Shown here: one piece after another, positions 29,033 through 38,708 of the stretch
Numbering within the stretch: position 1 is the stretch's first letter
Layout: every line of letters starts with the position of its first letter
NCBI RefSeq assembly: GCF_015550595.1
Contig: NZ_JADNBB010000002.1
Span: 248,001-312,000 of the forward strand
DNA from: Parabacteroides goldsteinii
Lineage (GTDB): Bacteria > Bacteroidota > Bacteroidia > Bacteroidales > Tannerellaceae
Length of the DNA: 64,000 nucleotides
Direction of reading: 5' to 3'
The notes under the pieces: model-generated
What the model was told of the DNA's origin: nothing
The model's input: the letters and a program-made list of their open reading frames with translations, nothing else
The model's database searches: none
Translations under genes and position numbers: made by a program

Positions 29033-30910
29033 ATGAGAAATATTCTGAATCGGATTTTAATATTAAGCTTGTGTTGTAATATGTTGCAAGCGAAAGAGTA
29101 CCATGTCTCACCCCAAGGAAGTGATAAGAATGCTGGAACAATTGAGGCTCCCTTCAAAACCATCAATCGGGCGGCTCAAAAGGCATTACCCGGTGATGTG
29201 GTGACGGTACATGAAGGAGTGTATCGGGAATGGATAAAACCGATGTATGGCGGGACCAGCGATAATCGGCGGATTGTTTATCAGGCTGCCGAAGGGGAAA
29301 AGGTGGAGATTAAAGGCTCTGAAGTGATCAAAGGCTGGAAGAAAGAGGGAAAAGGTCTTTGGAAGGTGGTGATTCCCAACACGCTTTTCGGTGATTTCAA
29401 TCCTTATAAAGAATTGTTTGATGGCGACTGGATTATCAATGACGGGCGTGTCACGCATTTGGGGGAGGTCTATTTGAATGGCGAGGCCTTCTATGAAGTG
29501 GATTCTTTGAGTAAAGTACAAAATCCGAAGCCACATGTATGCAAGGCTGATCCGGAGGGGACGGTTGACTTCTGGTATTGTGAAACGGATGACGAAAACA
29601 CGACCATCTGGGCGCGTTTCGGTACTGTAGATCCCAATAAGGAATGTGTCGAGGTGGTAGCCCGTCCGACCTGTTTCTATCCGGATAAGCAGCAACTGGA
29701 CTATATCACCATCAAAGGGTTTGAAATGAGCCAGGCCGGTACGAAGTGGGCTTCGCCGACGAATGAGCAGGTGGGCGTAATCGCCACGCACTGGTGTAAG
29801 GGTTGGATTATAGAAAATAATATCATCCACGATGCCAAGAGCACAGGCATTACGTTGGGTAAGGAGCGTACAACCGGCGACGGGGTACTTCCTACCGATG
29901 ATGCCGATGGAGTGAAAGATGGGCATATCTCTTATATAGAAGTCATATTCAACACGACACGCCATGGCTGGAACAAAGAAACGATAGGTTCTCACATTGT
30001 CCGCAACAATACGATCTATAATTGTGAACAAACGGCTATTTGTGGGACGATGGCTGCTTTCAGCGAAGTCTACGGCAATCATATCTACAACATACACGTA
30101 AAGGACCAGTATAACGGGTATGAGATTGCCGGGATCAAGTTTCATGGGGCGATCGATGCCGTGATACGGGACAACCGCATCCACGATTGCACCTCGTTTG
30201 GCATGTGGTTGGATTGGATGACGCAGGGGACACGGGTGTCGGGCAATTTGTGTTATCGTAATTCGATTGATTTGTTCATAGAGGTGAGCCACGGCCCGTA
30301 TATTGTGGATAACAACCTGTTCCTTTCCCCTCATTCACTTATGCAATCAACGGATGGGGGAGCTTACCTGAATAATCTTTTTGGGGGAAAGTTGACCTTG
30401 CAAGCAGACTATACCCGTTTTACCCCTTACCAATTGAATCATTCAACCGAGCTGAAAGGTGTAAGTCCGATAAAACATGGCGACCTGCGTTTTTATAACA
30501 ATATTTTTGTGAGCGGAGCTGATAAGAAATTGTATGGCTTGGAGTTTTTGAACGAGGTGAAAGGTGTGATCTATGCCGAAGACAATCTGTTTTGTAATGG
30601 TGCCCGTCCTATGAAAGAGAAGGAACAGGGTGTGGTGGATGATGCGTTCGACCCTTCTTTCAAGGTGGAAGAGGTTGCGGATGAAGTGTATATTACATTC
30701 GAAGGAAAAACGAAATTGTCGCAGTTGAAAGGTAAACCGGTCAATACCGACCGTTTGGGAGTTGCCGAGTTGACTACCTATCCGTTCGAGAATGCAGATG
30801 GTACTCCGTTTTCATTGGATACCGATTTCTTGGGAGAAGAGAGATCAACTGTCTCTCCTTCTATAGGCCCGTTTGAAATAGTATCAGGCAATCGTATTAA
30901 GGTTTGGTGA
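29033..30910 (+). CDS. Secreted right-handed parallel beta-helix protein (DUF1565-like), putative polysaccharide-active enzyme
   Basis: 625 residues with a signal peptide (about 1-20, CCNMLQAKE). The EYHVSPQGSDKNAGTIEAPFKTINRAAQ start and VVTVHEGVYREW are the DUF1565 opening of extracellular beta-helix proteins. The middle (about 230-430) consists of right-handed helix repeats (NNIIHDAKSTGITLGK, NNTIYNCEQTAICG, DNRIHDCTSFGMWLDW). Such folds occur in polysaccharide lyases and several GH families. No diagnostic catalytic motif was identified, so substrate is unknown. It heads an operon under promoter copy C with two GH38-like genes and a GH3. Confidence 0.8.
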   Translation: MRNILNRILILSLCCNMLQAKEYHVSPQGSDKNAGTIEAPFKTINRAAQKALPGDVVTVHEGVYREWIKPMYGGTSDNRRIVYQAAEGEKVEIKGSEVIKGWKKEGKGLWKVVIPNTLFGDFNPYKELFDGDWIINDGRVTHLGEVYLNGEAFYEVDSLSKVQNPKPHVCKADPEGTVDFWYCETDDENTTIWARFGTVDPNKECVEVVARPTCFYPDKQQLDYITIKGFEMSQAGTKWASPTNEQVGVIATHWCKGWIIENNIIHDAKSTGITLGKERTTGDGVLPTDDADGVKDGHISYIEVIFNTTRHGWNKETIGSHIVRNNTIYNCEQTAICGTMAAFSEVYGNHIYNIHVKDQYNGYEIAGIKFHGAIDAVIRDNRIHDCTSFGMWLDWMTQGTRVSGNLCYRNSIDLFIEVSHGPYIVDNNLFLSPHSLMQSTDGGAYLNNLFGGKLTLQADYTRFTPYQLNHSTELKGVSPIKHGDLRFYNNIFVSGADKKLYGLEFLNEVKGVIYAEDNLFCNGARPMKEKEQGVVDDAFDPSFKVEEVADEVYITFEGKTKLSQLKGKPVNTDRLGVAELTTYPFENADGTPFSLDTDFLGEERSTVSPSIGPFEIVSGNRIKVW

Positions 30911-30986
30911 TGTTTAGCTAGCAAGCGACAAATCTACCGAATGGGCTGGAAGAAGAATGTTTAAATTAAAAAAATACAAGATGATT

Positions 30987-32975
30987 ATGAAGCGAATGTT
31001 AATCCTTCTACTGCTGGTTGTGGGAGGATTTTGCCAGTTGGTGGCACAGGAAGTAAATACCTCTGTCGATAAAGTTTACGTCGTTTTTAAGACGCACCTG
31101 GATGTTGGTTTTACCGATTTGAGTTCCGTGGTGACACAACGTTATATCACAGAGTTTATACCCAAGGCATTGGATGTGTCAGAAAAACTGCGGGCAGAGA
31201 ATGCAAGTGAAAAATATGTCTGGACAACAGGGGCATGGCTGATTTGGAAATATCTCCATACGGCATCGCCAGAGGAAGTGAAACGCCTGGAGGCTGCTAT
31301 CGGACGGGGGAATATTGTTTGGAACTCTGTTCCTTACACCGTCGAGTCGGAATCGATGAACTTGGATTTGTTTGAAACAAGCCTGCTTCTTTCTCATAAG
31401 CTGGATGAAAAGTACGGAAAAAAGACGATTGCCGCTAAAATGACGGATGTGCCGGGACATACGCGTAGCATTGTGTCGCCGATGAGCCGTGCAGGGATTC
31501 GTTTTCTGCATATTGGTGTGAATCCGGCTTGCCCTATACCTGGTGTACCGGAGTTCTGCCGTTGGAGAGATACGGATGGTAGCGAGTTGATTTTGGTCTA
31601 TCAGCAAGATTACGGCTCGGAGAATATACTTCCGGGAGGAAAGGCTGTTATTTCTATCAACTTTACCGGTGATAACCACGGTCCTCATTCGTATGAAAAG
31701 GTGAAGGAGATTTATGCCGACCTGCATAAGCGTTATCCGAATGCCCGCCTGGTGGCTTGTTCTTTCAATGAGATTGCCGAAGAGTTGATTGCCATGCAGG
31801 ACCAGTTGCCGGTTGTCACCTCTGAAATTGGTGACACTTGGATTTACGGGTATGGAAGTGCCCCGATACGAATGGCGAAATTCAGAGCCTTGTCTGAACT
31901 CTATTCCCAATGGTTGCGTGAAAAGAAAATCGACAAGAACAGTGATGCAGCACTCGATTTTGTATTGGAATTGGGTTTGATTGCCGAACATACGCAGGGA
32001 GTTGACGTGAAAACTCATCTTCATAACTGGGATAAATATGATATGGACCTTTTCCTTCCGGCTCGTGCTACCGTACCTTTTCGGAAGGCGGAAGCATCGT
32101 GGAAGGAATTGGACGATTATATTTATAACGCGATCCAATACCTACCTCAGCATTTACAGGCAGAGGCGTTGGCGAAGATGAAGGAAATCGACCAGCCGGT
32201 TGTTCCTACCTTTACGGAAAAAGCCCAATCGGTTTCTTCTACTCCTTGGCAGGCTGCCGTACTGAAGAAGGGGGCATTGAAGCTCGAAGGTTTATCATAC
32301 CAGATGTATGATGCCGCCGATTATAAGCAGTATCTGGATAACTACCTGCGTGCCCACTATGGATGGGCTTTGGCTGATATAGGCAAGCCGGGACTGGATA
32401 AGTCGAAAGCCGTCAGTGTTTCTCTCTCCGCACAGACTATCAGGCAGGAGGTTCGTAAAGAGAAGAAAGGGATACGGACGGTAAGCGAGCTGGTCTTCCA
32501 AAATGAAAGTAAGGTGGATAAGCGGGTACTTCCTGAAAAGATGTATATAGATGTATTGGACTATAAGAACGGAAAGAAGGCGGAAGTTACTTTGACGATA
32601 AAAGGCAAACCTGCTGTTCGCTTGCCGGAAGCCTATTGGCTGTCTTTTACTACGGATGATATTCTTTCCATCGTTGCTGAGAAGGTAGGTGAGCGTGTCG
32701 ATCTGTTCGATGTGGTAGAAAAAGGGAATCGCCAGCAGCATGGTATCGACCGCTATGTAGATTTGATTACCTCTAACGGAACCATCCGTATATGGAGTGA
32801 AGCCGCTTTCCTGGTTAATGTCGGTGAAGCGAGAGGTATAAACTATTCATTGGAATACCCCGACAAAAAGGGCGGCGTTCATTTTAATCTGAGTAATAAT
32901 CTTTGGAATACAAATTTCCGTATGTGGAATGAGGGATCGTTAACTTATCGTTTCACGATCGAAAGAATAGATTAA
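30987..32975 (+). CDS. GH38-like/DUF5054 family secreted protein
   Basis: 662 residues from the ATG at 30987, chosen because MKRMLILLLLVVGGFCQLVAQ is a complete signal peptide; the frame also has an ATG at 30957. The GH38 metal site is visible: His37 and Asp39 in KTHLDVGF, Asp154 in MTDVPGHTRS (also the nucleophile position) and His335 in EHTQG. GH38 enzymes are zinc-dependent retaining alpha-mannosidases; DUF5054-type members are a divergent branch whose substrate I do not know. Its C-terminal half has the beta-rich GH38-type domain ending FNLSNNLWNTNFRMWN. It belongs to the operon from 29033. Confidence 0.75.
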   Translation: MKRMLILLLLVVGGFCQLVAQEVNTSVDKVYVVFKTHLDVGFTDLSSVVTQRYITEFIPKALDVSEKLRAENASEKYVWTTGAWLIWKYLHTASPEEVKRLEAAIGRGNIVWNSVPYTVESESMNLDLFETSLLLSHKLDEKYGKKTIAAKMTDVPGHTRSIVSPMSRAGIRFLHIGVNPACPIPGVPEFCRWRDTDGSELILVYQQDYGSENILPGGKAVISINFTGDNHGPHSYEKVKEIYADLHKRYPNARLVACSFNEIAEELIAMQDQLPVVTSEIGDTWIYGYGSAPIRMAKFRALSELYSQWLREKKIDKNSDAALDFVLELGLIAEHTQGVDVKTHLHNWDKYDMDLFLPARATVPFRKAEASWKELDDYIYNAIQYLPQHLQAEALAKMKEIDQPVVPTFTEKAQSVSSTPWQAAVLKKGALKLEGLSYQMYDAADYKQYLDNYLRAHYGWALADIGKPGLDKSKAVSVSLSAQTIRQEVRKEKKGIRTVSELVFQNESKVDKRVLPEKMYIDVLDYKNGKKAEVTLTIKGKPAVRLPEAYWLSFTTDDILSIVAEKVGERVDLFDVVEKGNRQQHGIDRYVDLITSNGTIRIWSEAAFLVNVGEARGINYSLEYPDKKGGVHFNLSNNLWNTNFRMWNEGSLTYRFTIERID

Positions 32976-33003
32976 CGACGAATAAACATAAGAGTAATAG
33001 ACA

Positions 33004-35166
33004 ATGAACTATATAAAGAAAACAGGATGGCTTGTTTGGGGTTTGATTGGTTATTTTACCGCTTTCTCACAAACGAAGCCTATCTATCAGGATGCAACAA
33101 AACCTGTGGAAGAGCGTATAGAAGATGCTCTGTCTCGTATGACTCAGGAAGAGAAAGTACGATTGCTACATGCCAATGGCGGCTATCGTTCGTGGGGTGT
33201 TCCCCGTTTGGGAATACCGGAGAATAACCCGACGGATGGTCCTACCGGTATGCGTCCGGAGTTCCGTTGGGAAAGCTGGTCGGATGCGAATGCGAATAAT
33301 GACTATTGTACGGCGTTCCCGTCCCTTATCTCTCTGGCTGCCACTTGGAATCCGGACATGGGTATCTTGTATGGAAAGTCATACAGTGAAGAGGCGTTGT
33401 ACCGTAATAAAAACATCATATTGGGTCCGGGAGTGAATATATGTCGTACACCTCTCAACGGGCGTAGCTTCGAGTATATGGGGGAAGACCCTTACTTGTC
33501 GTCTCAGATAGCAGTGTCGTATATTCATGGTGTCCAGTCAAATCATGTGGCAGCATGTGTGAAGCATTTTGCTGCCAATAACCAAGAAACTGAAAGGTAT
33601 AGTGTCAATTCGCTGGTCGACGAGCGTACGTTGCATGAAATCTATTTCCCTGCCTTCAAGGCTGCCGTACAACAAGGTCATGTGTGGACAGTGATGGGAG
33701 CCTACAACCGGTTGAATGGTCAGCATTGTTGCCATAACGACTATTTGTTGAACGACATATTGAAAAAGGAATGGGGCTTCGACGGAGTGTTGTTGTCTGA
33801 CTTTGGCGGAACTCACAGTACTCAAGAAGCAATCCTTAATGGGTTGGATCTGGAGTATGGAACAGCATTAGGATCTGAAGAGGCTTTTGAAAACTATTAC
33901 TTGGGAAATGCTTATCTGCAACTGTTGAAGTCGGGAAAGGCTGACGAAAAAGTATTGAATGAGAAGGTTAGACGTGTTTTACGCATGATGTACCGTACCA
34001 ATATGTCGCCGAACCGTCCTTGGGGTGTTATGAATAACCGGGAGCATACGGATGCTGCGCGCCGGATTGCCGAAGAGGGAATCGTATTGTTGAAGAATGA
34101 AGCCTCTATCCTGCCTTTGAGTCTTTCAGGTTTGAAAAAGATAGTAGTGGTAGGCGAGAATGCCATACGTACTGTAACCAATGGAGGTGGATCTTCCGAA
34201 GTGAAGGCTTTGTATGAAGTGACTCCTTTGGAGGGGATAAAGAACATGGCGGGCGATAAGATAGAGGTCGTTTATCAGCCCGGTTATTCATCCAGGTTGA
34301 AAGGAGCATCTGCTGATAGCCTGAAGCGGGAGGCGCTAAAAGCGGTAGCTGGTGCAGATGTGGTTGTTTATGTCGGTGGGTTGAATAAGGAACCGAACCA
34401 AGATAGTGAAGGTTCAGACAGGTTATCGTATAATTTGCCGTATGGGCAGGATGAATTGATAGCGGAGTTATCGAAAGCCAACCCACATTTGGTTGCCGTG
34501 ATGATAAGCGGCAATGCGTATGCTATACCTTGGTTGAAACAGGTACCCGGTATACTTCAGGCTTGGTATGGAGGTACAGAAAGTGGGAATGCCATCGCTT
34601 CGGTATTGTTTGGCAAAACAAATCCTTCGGGTAAGTTGCCGGTAACTTTTCCTGTCCGGCTTGACGATGTGGCAGCACATGCATTAGGAGCTTATCCCGG
34701 AGACGGAAAGACGGTCGAATACAAAGAGGGTATTTTTGTCGGTTACCGGTGGGCTGAAAAAGAAAAGATCAAACCCAACTTTGCTTTTGGGCATGGCTTG
34801 AGTTACACGACATTCAAGTATGGGAATGTAACGGTTGATAAGAAGGTCGTGGATGCGACAGGACGTTTAACTGTAACGGTACCTGTTACGAATACAGGGG
34901 CGCGAGAAGGATCAGAGGTGGTTCAGTTGTATGTCAGCGACCTGAAATCTTCCTTGCCTCGTCCGGTAAAGGAGTTGAAAGGGTTCTGCAAGGTCCAATT
35001 GGCTCCGGGCGAAACCGTCCATGTATCGTTTACAATTGATAAAGAAGCACTGAGTTTTTATGACCCGGCACAGCATGGCTGGGTGGTTGAACCCGGCAAG
35101 TTCCAGGTGCTGGTCGGCTCGGCATCGGATGATGTCAGGGCGAAAACTATGTTTGAGTTGCAATAA
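33004..35166 (+). CDS. GH3 beta-glycosidase
   Basis: 720 residues with a signal peptide ending near YFTAFSQ. The N-terminal TIM barrel shows EEKVRLL, GPGVNICRTPLNGRSFEYMGEDP, VKHFAANNQE and the nucleophile Asp266 in LLSDFGGTH (the more common form is SDW). The alpha/beta sandwich follows (EEGIVLLKNE, about 345 onward), with YNLPYGQDELIAEL and GNAIASVLFGKTNPSGKLPVTFP. A C-terminal fibronectin III-like domain (EGSEVVQLYVSD) completes the usual architecture. Likely substrates are beta-glucosides or beta-xylosides; the context suggests trimming oligosaccharides in the periplasm. It lies between the two GH38-like genes. Confidence 0.93.
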   Translation: MNYIKKTGWLVWGLIGYFTAFSQTKPIYQDATKPVEERIEDALSRMTQEEKVRLLHANGGYRSWGVPRLGIPENNPTDGPTGMRPEFRWESWSDANANNDYCTAFPSLISLAATWNPDMGILYGKSYSEEALYRNKNIILGPGVNICRTPLNGRSFEYMGEDPYLSSQIAVSYIHGVQSNHVAACVKHFAANNQETERYSVNSLVDERTLHEIYFPAFKAAVQQGHVWTVMGAYNRLNGQHCCHNDYLLNDILKKEWGFDGVLLSDFGGTHSTQEAILNGLDLEYGTALGSEEAFENYYLGNAYLQLLKSGKADEKVLNEKVRRVLRMMYRTNMSPNRPWGVMNNREHTDAARRIAEEGIVLLKNEASILPLSLSGLKKIVVVGENAIRTVTNGGGSSEVKALYEVTPLEGIKNMAGDKIEVVYQPGYSSRLKGASADSLKREALKAVAGADVVVYVGGLNKEPNQDSEGSDRLSYNLPYGQDELIAELSKANPHLVAVMISGNAYAIPWLKQVPGILQAWYGGTESGNAIASVLFGKTNPSGKLPVTFPVRLDDVAAHALGAYPGDGKTVEYKEGIFVGYRWAEKEKIKPNFAFGHGLSYTTFKYGNVTVDKKVVDATGRLTVTVPVTNTGAREGSEVVQLYVSDLKSSLPRPVKELKGFCKVQLAPGETVHVSFTIDKEALSFYDPAQHGWVVEPGKFQVLVGSASDDVRAKTMFELQ

Positions 35167-35177
35167 AATATAGTTTT

Positions 35178-37835
35178 ATGGATAAGAAAAGTATATTTTG
35201 TGGATTGTTGTCTCTGCTTCCCTTTCTGGCAAAAGGAGAGGTGGCGGAAGAATACAATACTAAGGTGAAAGAGGTCATTGTGATCTGTAAGACCCATTTT
35301 GACATTGGCTATACGCACCGGGTGGATGATGTGGTGAACTATTATCAAACGGACATGATCGACCGTGCCATTAAAGCGATGGATGCTTGTGTCGATCTGC
35401 CCGAAGAACAGCAGTTTGCCTGGACGATCCCCGGATGGGTATTATCGAAGACGATGGAAGACTGGGATGGGCAGACTCCTCTACGCAGGCAGATATTGGA
35501 CGAAAAGTTCAGGTCGGGGAAGATCATATCGCATGCGTTACCTTTCACGCTGATCTCTGATATTTGCGGAGTGGAGGATATGGTACGCGGATTGGGCTTT
35601 TCGTCTGCGTTGAACCGTAAGTATGGTCTGCCTTTGTCACACTCCGGCAAGATGACCGACGAACCGTCGCAGACAGGAGCCTTGGCGACGGTATTGGCTC
35701 ATGCGGGTATCCGATTTTTGCATATCGGTTGTAACTGGCCGAGCGGGTTTGTTAAAACACCGGGATTGTTTTGGTGGGAAGGACCTGATGGCTCGCGGGT
35801 GATGACATTGTACTCTGCCAGTTACGGAACAAACTGTGCCGTGTGTCCTGTAGAATGGCAGGGACCGAATGATCCGATGATGGGAGTAAACCTGATGCCG
35901 GCAAAAGATTGGCCTTATACGGTTTGGCCGGCTATTCTGGTGACAGGTGATAACTCGGGACCTCCTACGGCAGAACGAATTAAGGAATTGTTTCAGGAGA
36001 TAAAAGAGAAAATGCCGGATGTGAATGTGCACATGGGAACGATGGATGACTTTTACGATGCCATCATGAAGGAAAATCCGCAATTGCCCGTGGTGAAGTC
36101 TGCTATGCCGGATACTTGGATACATGGGGTGATGTGTGACCCGGGTGGAATACGCCTGTTGCGGGAAACGCATTCATTGATACCGGCAGCAGAGGCGTTG
36201 CATACGCAATTGGGCTGTTGGGGCGTTGAGACACCGGCTGTTTCGGATGAGATAGCTACAGCGTATGAAAAGATGGCTTTGTATGGCGAACATACGTGGG
36301 GCGGATCAAGACAAGTGGATGTTTACGGAAAGGCTTTTCAGCAATTACCGGCTGAAAAAAATAAAGATTTGGAAGCTTCGTGGGAAGATAAAACGGATTA
36401 TGTGCGGAAAGCTTCCGACATCGCGCATTCGGTTACAGATAGGAACATGAAGTCTTTGGCTACTCACGTGAAATGCAACAAACCCTCTTCCATTGTCTAC
36501 AACCCGCTACCTTGGAAGCGTTCGGATTGGATAGAGGTGGAAGGAAAGAAACAGTTCGTAAAGAATATCCCCGCAGGAGGATACCGAACTGTCCCGTTGA
36601 AAGAGGTAAGTACCAAAGAACAGAGATTGTCAGGCAACACGCTTGAGAATGCCTATTATAAAATCACTTTTGATGCGGAACGGGGATGTATCACTTCCTT
36701 GGTAGATAAGAAGAGCGGGCGCGAGTGGATAGACCCGAAAGCCGAACGGGGCTTCGGACAGTATCTGAATGAGCGGTTCACGTATGAACAAACGTTGGAT
36801 TATACGATGACTTACCAGCAGGGGCGTGCGAAGGATTGGGCACATCCGGGTATCTGCAAACCGGGTATGGTGTCGGAAAAGGAGGTGCCTTATCGGGCGG
36901 CTTCACCCAAGCAAGGTGTGTTGAAGATGACTGCTGAGGGTGACGTGCAAATAGCCGAACTGACTATGCCTTCCGACCGCTCCAACCATCTTCCGGCTTC
37001 CGTATTGCGCATCTCTTTGTATAAAGACCAGCCGTATGTGGATATGGAAATCACAATACAGGATAAAGCGAAAGACAATTGGCCGGAAGCGGACTGGCTC
37101 TGCCTGCCTTTCCGGATTGATCAACCGGAGTTCAAGGTTTATCGGCAGTTGGGCGTGATGAATCCGGCAACCGACATTCTTCCCGGAGCAAACCGTCATT
37201 TATATACGGCAGAACATGGTGTAACCATTACCGGTCGGGATGGAGCTGGAATTGCGGTATGTCCGCTCGATCATCCGTTGATCAGTTTGGGAGTTCCCGG
37301 ATGTTGGAAATATTCAGACGATTACGTACCGGAACAGCCGGTTGTCTATCTTAATTTGTTTAATAATCAGTGGAATACTAATTTCCGTTATTGGTATCCT
37401 GGTACGTGGAGTTCCCGGGTTCGTATCTGGACGGTAGAAGAAGGTACTACTCCGGAAGAAAGATCCCAGCTGTTCGTGACTTCGGCATTGGAAGCGCGTA
37501 ATCCATTACAAACTATATCTGTAAAGAAGAATGAAGGAAATCTTCCTGTTGCCCAATCGGGTATAGAAGTCTCTCGTCCGGGAGTGACAGTCACCGCATT
37601 TGGTGCCGATCCGGATGGAAATACAGGAACATTACTACGCGTTTGGGAACAGGTTGGAGTTTCAGGAAAACTAATGGTCACATTGCCAAAGGGTATGGAT
37701 GCCTCACTTGCCATACCGGTAAATTTGCGCGGGGAAAAGAAAGGAGACCCCATCCACATTAAATCCGGAAAGTTTGAACTGGAATTGGGAGCTTATGCAC
37801 CGGCCAGTTTTATATTGGATTTTTCGGACTTTTGA
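35178..37835 (+). CDS. GH38-like/DUF5054 family secreted protein (large form)
   Basis: 885 residues with a signal peptide (LLSLLPFLAKGEV). The metal-site residues are His40 and Asp42 (KTHFDIGYTH), Asp161 (MTDEPSQTG) and His372 (GEHTWGG). The rest follows the GH38 C-terminal beta-domain plan (LENAYYKITFDAERGCITSLVDKKSG, about 489-514) and ends in a beta-sandwich. A paralogue of the gene at 30987 but about 220 residues longer. Starts 11 bp after the GH3 stop. Alpha-mannosidase or a related alpha-glycosidase is the best guess. Confidence 0.78.
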   Translation: MDKKSIFCGLLSLLPFLAKGEVAEEYNTKVKEVIVICKTHFDIGYTHRVDDVVNYYQTDMIDRAIKAMDACVDLPEEQQFAWTIPGWVLSKTMEDWDGQTPLRRQILDEKFRSGKIISHALPFTLISDICGVEDMVRGLGFSSALNRKYGLPLSHSGKMTDEPSQTGALATVLAHAGIRFLHIGCNWPSGFVKTPGLFWWEGPDGSRVMTLYSASYGTNCAVCPVEWQGPNDPMMGVNLMPAKDWPYTVWPAILVTGDNSGPPTAERIKELFQEIKEKMPDVNVHMGTMDDFYDAIMKENPQLPVVKSAMPDTWIHGVMCDPGGIRLLRETHSLIPAAEALHTQLGCWGVETPAVSDEIATAYEKMALYGEHTWGGSRQVDVYGKAFQQLPAEKNKDLEASWEDKTDYVRKASDIAHSVTDRNMKSLATHVKCNKPSSIVYNPLPWKRSDWIEVEGKKQFVKNIPAGGYRTVPLKEVSTKEQRLSGNTLENAYYKITFDAERGCITSLVDKKSGREWIDPKAERGFGQYLNERFTYEQTLDYTMTYQQGRAKDWAHPGICKPGMVSEKEVPYRAASPKQGVLKMTAEGDVQIAELTMPSDRSNHLPASVLRISLYKDQPYVDMEITIQDKAKDNWPEADWLCLPFRIDQPEFKVYRQLGVMNPATDILPGANRHLYTAEHGVTITGRDGAGIAVCPLDHPLISLGVPGCWKYSDDYVPEQPVVYLNLFNNQWNTNFRYWYPGTWSSRVRIWTVEEGTTPEERSQLFVTSALEARNPLQTISVKKNEGNLPVAQSGIEVSRPGVTVTAFGADPDGNTGTLLRVWEQVGVSGKLMVTLPKGMDASLAIPVNLRGEKKGDPIHIKSGKFELELGAYAPASFILDFSDF

Positions 37836-37838
37836 GAT

Positions 37839-37879
37839 TCAGGACTATAGTGTTGTCTAATAGGACACTATAGTCCTGA
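37839..37879 (+). terminator. Perfect 15-bp stem after the GH3/GH38-like operon
   Basis: TCAGGACTATAGTGT (37839-37853) pairs with ACACTATAGTCCTGA (37865-37879), loop of 11 nt, 4 bp after the stop. A third copy of the core (GACTATAGTGT) sits at 37912-37922, so the motif is repeated locally as at 20764 and 28811. Confidence 0.7.
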
Positions 37880-37997
37880 TTGTATTATCACTACTGTGCT
37901 AAGGGGAGGCAGACTATAGTGTCATTACAATAAAAAGCCACCGATGAGGAAATACTGACTTTAAACTTGATCTCTTAATGTTTTTAGTACATAAAGA

Positions 37998-38032
37998 GGG
38001 GGGCTGGGATATTTTGTATATCTTTATCCCCC
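37998..38032 (+). promoter_or_regulatory. GC-capped hairpin just upstream of the third sigma gene
   Basis: A stretch of Gs followed by GGGATA pairs with TATCCCCC across a T-rich loop, 16 bp before the ATG at 38048. It could shape translation of the sigma factor or overlap its promoter. Function is not shown by the sequence. Confidence 0.35.
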
Positions 38033-38047
38033 GTTAGCGATATTGTT

Positions 38048-38611
38048 ATGAAGGAGAGCACCGAGATACAAACATTTAATCACCTGTTTACAAACTACAA
38101 AGGACGTTTTATTCACTTTGCCAGGACGTATGTGGATGACGAGATGATGGCTGAAGATATAGCCGTCGAAAGCCTGATGTACTATTGGGAAAATCGTCGG
38201 AAACTCGATACCCATACCAATGTGCCGGCATATATATTGACCGTTATCAAGCATAAATGTCTGGACCATTTGCGGCAATTGCGCGTCCAGGAAGATTATG
38301 AGGAATATGTGAAAACGAACGAGGCCCGTAAGTTGAACATCCGTATCACTACTTTGGAAGCTTGCAACCCCGAACGGATCTTTTCAAAAGAACTACAGGA
38401 GTTGGTTGATAAGGCATTGTTGTCTCTTCCCCCACAAACCCGAGATATTTTTACAAGGAGCCGCTATCATAGCCAGAGTCATAAAGAGATAGCCGATGCA
38501 TTGGGCATCTCTACTAAAGCTGTGGAGTTTCATATTACCAAAGCATTGAAGGTGCTTCGTGTTGCATTGAAAGATTATTTACCTGCATTGTTTTTCTTTG
38601 GTATTTGTTAG
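38048..38611 (+). CDS. ECF-type RNA polymerase sigma factor
   Basis: 187 residues. Region 2 is at about 10-75 (FNHLFTNYKGRFIHFARTYV, AEDIAVESLMYYWENRR) and region 4 at about 120-175 (LLSLPPQTRDIFTRSRYHSQSHKEIA, LGISTKAVEFHITKALK). The hydrophobic tail (YLPALFFFGIC) resembles those of the other two sigma factors. FecR follows 97 bp later. Confidence 0.95.
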   Translation: MKESTEIQTFNHLFTNYKGRFIHFARTYVDDEMMAEDIAVESLMYYWENRRKLDTHTNVPAYILTVIKHKCLDHLRQLRVQEDYEEYVKTNEARKLNIRITTLEACNPERIFSKELQELVDKALLSLPPQTRDIFTRSRYHSQSHKEIADALGISTKAVEFHITKALKVLRVALKDYLPALFFFGIC

Positions 38612-38708
38612 TAGACCGATCTTTTTCCCTTTTAATGAATATTTATTTCAAAAAAGTTCACTTTTCCGTTAGGGATGTTTCCGGCTGGAACGCTTTATAT
38701 ATAGAACG

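Noticed and set aside
29186-30334. Long open frame on the minus strand (382 codons) opposite the beta-helix gene
   Set aside because: It is fully antisense to a well-supported secreted protein and its translation looks like a shadow frame without domains.
31179-32138. Long open frame on the minus strand opposite the GH38-like gene
   Set aside because: Antisense shadow; no recognisable domain and no promoter.
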